Below are positions 60,561 through 64,000 of a DNA stretch of 64,000 nt, in pieces. Source of the stretch: Melanocharis versteri (Eukaryota > Chordata > Aves > Passeriformes > Melanocharitidae); assembly GCA_013397845.1 (NCBI GenBank), contig VZTG01008979.1:132966-196965 (forward strand), read 5' to 3'. Under the pieces are notes generated by a model that saw nothing but the letters and a program-made list of their open reading frames with translations, was not told the origin of the DNA and made no database searches. Positions within the stretch are counted from its first letter, which is position 1. Each line of letters opens with the position of its first letter. Both the position numbers and the translations under genes were made by a program.

Positions 60561-61959
60561 ATGTGGTTGTTGTGAGCCAGTAAACCAAGATTCTCATATT
60601 TCTGTGACTCAGGAAAGTACAGTGGTCTCAAGGGACACGAAGGAACTTCTCCTTATTCATCAACAGTGACAGCTTCTAGGGACTAGTGAATATGTGAACA
60701 AAGTTGTTTTTTTCTTCATAAATTCCTGCTGAGGGAGGTATATTGGCAAGCGAGATGGTTGTAATATTCACTAAGCTTCCGTGTGAGATTTCCCACAGCA
60801 GGCTTTTGAAGTCTAATTGTCATTAACAGTTCTGCACATGTTGTGTTTATGTGAGGATGGAGAGCAGGCATCTAAACCTGCTTCAAATTCTGCCAAGGGA
60901 ATGACAAGCCTAATTACTGGTCTGACAGATAAGAGAAAGTTAGAAAAGGTTGGATCTAGGCAGTCTTCCATTTTATGGCTTGAAGGGAGGTTTCTGTCTG
61001 AAATGGACTCCCCATTGTGACAGTTTCCTGACATGTGTGTTTATTTCCGCAGTTCTCTCCTGGTGTTTAACTGTACAAATATTTCTGTCATCTAGTACTG
61101 AGCTTCCAGGTCTAACAATAATGAGAAGACAGCTGAAATGTGAAAGTAGGGCCCTCCTGGAAGCCATTTAAAATCTATCCGTCTGACATAAAAGAGGCTA
61201 CTAATAGTGCTGTATTTAGATTTTTCCTAACCTGAACAGGTAAGGAACTTATGTGGGATGTTCCCTCCCCCCCCCTTTTTCCTCAGATATTCTAGCTTTG
61301 AAGGGCATTTTGGGTCACAGAATAGAGGAATGACTTGGTTGTTGTTTAGTCCCTCCATCACTGTCGTACTTCATGCAGTTCACCATAAGGCTGAGTATCC
61401 CTCTGCAGTTGTGAAGATAATAAGAAGAAGTTGCAGAATACAGAAGTTTGTGTGCTTGAACAATGAGAGAGGTGACTGCTAACACCATAGAAAATCTAAA
61501 TTCCACTGAGGTAACTGCAGTGACTGGTTTAGACTTCCTGAAGTAGTAAATAAATTAACATTACTTCTCCATGCATGTGTTGCAACTCAGTTGGCGTATC
61601 ACATCTGAATTAAACAGATAACTTTACACATTTCTGGAGTAATGTTGGCCCTTACCAAGTAGTACAAATATTGTTGCATCCAGGCTCAAGCAGGTCACGC
61701 TTTATTTTTTCACATCTATCTTTTTGACCATAAACTACAGCATCTTTCTGGCCCAGGAGATCCTTAACACACTGGGCCAACTTCTGTAAAAATTAGAGAT
61801 TCCAGGGACTAAGGGGGAGGAAATGATTGCACAACTATTGATCATAGTTGACTATTTTAAGAAAAGGACAGCGTAAGAGAAGCAAAATAGAGATAATGGG
61901 TTTCAGTAAAGCAGATGTTGGTAAAATTTGTGAGAGGATTCTTTTGGAGGGATAATGTA
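60561..61959. other. Unassigned intergenic stretch
   Basis: No gene or repeat was recognised with confidence. A poly(C) run lies at about 61264-61275. It may be further decayed LINE sequence between the two remnants. Confidence 0.4.
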
Positions 61960-63910
61960 GGGATAAAGAAGAGCAGGAGAGATAGCAATTACTGAAAGAA
62001 GCTGTATTTAAGACACAACAGCAAATTATTGTGCTGCGAAGAAGAAAGGAATCAGCATAAGAAGGAATAGCTAGAGCAGAAGCTCTTTAAAGTCTTGAAT
62101 GTTTAAAAGGGATTTATTTACAAATCAGGAACAAGGACATCTGGCTAAAGCTGGGTAAAAAAAAAATAGACCCAAAGTGTATGGTTGAGCCCAGATAGAT
62201 AAACTACACAATGACTTACTACTATTGAGGGTGATAACAAATTAATGTGAAAAGATTGTATGAAGGCTAAAAGAGCAGAAAAAGGCAAAGTAAAATTCTG
62301 GCCCATTCCTTAATAGGCAAGGATTACGGATAATAGGCCATGATGAGAAAGCCAAGATATTTAATGACATCTTTTCTTCAGGCATGACATAAATTGCTAG
62401 CAAATGCCTAAAGCATTTAGGTTGTTTACAAGAGCACAGAGTAGGGAAAGAAGAGGTTAGAAAATATTTAATGTGTTACATATATTAAAGTTAGAGTGGC
62501 CTGATAAAACTGACCCTGGAATATCTAGGAAACTGAAGAAATATCTGAACCAGTAACACCCATTGGTAACAAAAGAAGAGGAGGTTCTCTAGGAGCTAGA
62601 AGAAAACACACAGAACGCATTCTTCAAAAGAGGAAAAGCAAGATTCAGGGAGAGAACAAGTCTATCTGTGTTATCCTGAAAGATCCATGTGATCTGTACG
62701 TAGAGATCAATAAGCTAATAAAAGCAGTCAGAGTAGATTTGTCGAGAATAAATCATGTCTTAGTAATGGTTTCCTTCTTTGATTGGATAATTGTTCCCAT
62801 GGATAAGGGAGAAGCAATAGACATGTCTTGACTCTGCTGAGGCTTTTGGCATGGTTTCATCTAACACGCTCTAAAGGAAACAAAAGAATGATACACCTAC
62901 CCCGGGTCACTGTACAGTGAGCACAAACTCTCATGCTTTGAGGTTAAACTGGGAAGGCATTACATGGAGGGGTCTGTAGAAATCATATTTCTACTCAGCA
63001 TTTTCATCAACAATATGAATCATGAACACACAAGTGTTCAGACAACATGAGGCCTGGAGGGATTACAAGCTCTTCGAGACACAGGATCAAAATTCAGAGC
63101 CATATTGAGAAACAGCACAAAAGGCCCAAAATCAACTAGGGAAAATTCAGTGTTTGAATACGAACACTTAACCTTGGGAAAGGGACATTAAAATACAAAT
63201 TATAAAACAGGGAGCGAAGGTGCGTGGTTGCTCTTATGGAGCTGTCTAATGGTGCCATGACAAATGATACTCCCGTAATATGGTACTGTTACAAAACGAA
63301 GCAAATCTCACGCTGTGAGGCACTGACAGAAGTGTTGTGGGTAACATATGCAAGGTAATTATCCTTCCCTGCTTGACCCTGGGATGCTGACACTGGCATG
63401 GAACAGTTTTGGACACTACACTTTCTCAAGTTTTGCCAAACTGGGAGGAGTCCAGAAGAGGGAAATGAAAAAGGTAGGAGGTAGAGAAAGCATGGCCAGA
63501 GAACGAGAGCCAAAGTCGTGACTTTCGAGAAAACATTGAAGGAAATTGCTTTGTTTGGTATAGAAAAGAGGAGACTAGGAATAAGATGTAATAATAATCC
63601 TGTATTCAAGGCCTGTTAAAGAGAAAGATGGTAATTTGTTCTCAAAGACCCTTGCAAAACAGGCCATGATGAACTCAATGAATTTGCATTGCAGGTATTT
63701 TCTGGTTTGGTATTAGGAATTTATCTGTGGTGCAATGCCTAAATATGCTCCACAGGAGAGTGTTTATGGAAGGATTTTAAAAGCAGGCTGGACAAATTAT
63801 TAGACATGGTCTAGGTATAATAGCCCAATCCTTCGGAGAGGAAAAAGGACTGTTAGGTCCCAGGATGTCCTTACCAGGCTTGCATTGCCATTATTCTATT
63901 AAATTAAGAC
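61960..63910 (+). mobile_element. Ancient CR1/L3-type LINE remnant (decayed reverse transcriptase region to 3' end)
   Basis: Several blocks occur in the order expected of a CR1/L3 LINE on the + strand. First is an endonuclease-RT linker-like part with AAATCAGGAACAAGGACATC (about 62120) and GAGAAAGCCAAGATATTTAA (about 62347). Next is an RT-like part, AGAATAAATCATGTCTTAGT to ATGGATAAGGGAGAAGCAAT, with a decayed SKAFD-type region after it (about 62740-62860). The 3' region reads GAGGAGTCCAGAAGAGGGAA (63446) and ATAGAAAAGAGGAGACTAGG (63560), and ends TTGCCATTATTCTATT near 63900. Stops and frameshifts break the frame throughout, so it is long dead. The matches are from memory of the consensus and not an alignment. 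Confidence 0.5.
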
Positions 63911-64000
63911 CAGGAACACAGCAGGATTTGACTTTATTATCTTTGCAGAAAATTTTCAGTTCTAAACTTCAAATATACAAGGATATTTTAAGGCATCTTT

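Noticed and set aside
1..64000. CRISPR arrays, bacterial-type operons, defence systems or other mobile gene cassettes
   Set aside because: No spaced direct repeats and no prokaryotic gene organisation are present. All recognised coding sequence is split vertebrate exons.

Overview
The window is vertebrate nuclear DNA, almost certainly from a bird and most likely a passerine. The evidence is two conserved vertebrate genes split by consensus GT-AG introns, CR1-type LINE tails ending in ATTCTGTGATTCT-like sequence, two SINEs that look like a tRNA-Ile head joined to a CR1 tail (the passerine TguSINE1 architecture), and avian-style solo LTRs. There are no operons, bacterial genes, CRISPR arrays or complete RNA genes. 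Most open frames in six-frame translation are chance.

Layout. From 1 to 15,159 on the + strand lies the 3' part of VOPP1: three coding exons (10506-10583, 12578-12714, 14978-15159). The signal-peptide exon and the start of the cysteine-rich domain lie outside the window to the left. A roughly 7.7 kb convergent interval (15,160-22,888) holds the 3' UTRs of VOPP1 (+) and LANCL2 (-). From 22,889 to about 52,900 on the - strand is LANCL2 with all nine coding exons. All splice phases join cleanly. The only missing part is the extreme N-terminus, which falls in a 114-base run of N (52809-52922). The LANCL2 promoter is a dense CpG island (about 52.56-53.76 kb). From 53.8 to 64.0 kb is intergenic DNA upstream of LANCL2, including heavily decayed CR1/L3-like LINE remains.

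The VOPP1/LANCL2 convergent pair matches the order known from human 7p11.2, where EGFR lies beyond LANCL2. VOPP1 is a small endo-lysosomal membrane protein with PPxY motifs. LANCL2 is a LanC-like zinc enzyme of the cytosol and membrane that adds glutathione to dehydroamino acids in damaged proteins. They are neighbours by synteny and are not known to share a pathway.

The LANCL2 introns carry the recent insertions: a solo LTR with an exact 5-bp target duplication, an older 1 kb LTR, a GC-rich LTR-like segment in the gene's own orientation, two SINEs (one about 22 bp from a splice donor) and a CR1 tail. No clearly new biological system was found. The best leads are a 36-codon hydrophobic ORF in the LANCL2 CpG island, the sense-oriented LTR-like segment, a divergent LANCL2 C-terminus, and the SINE beside exon 6.
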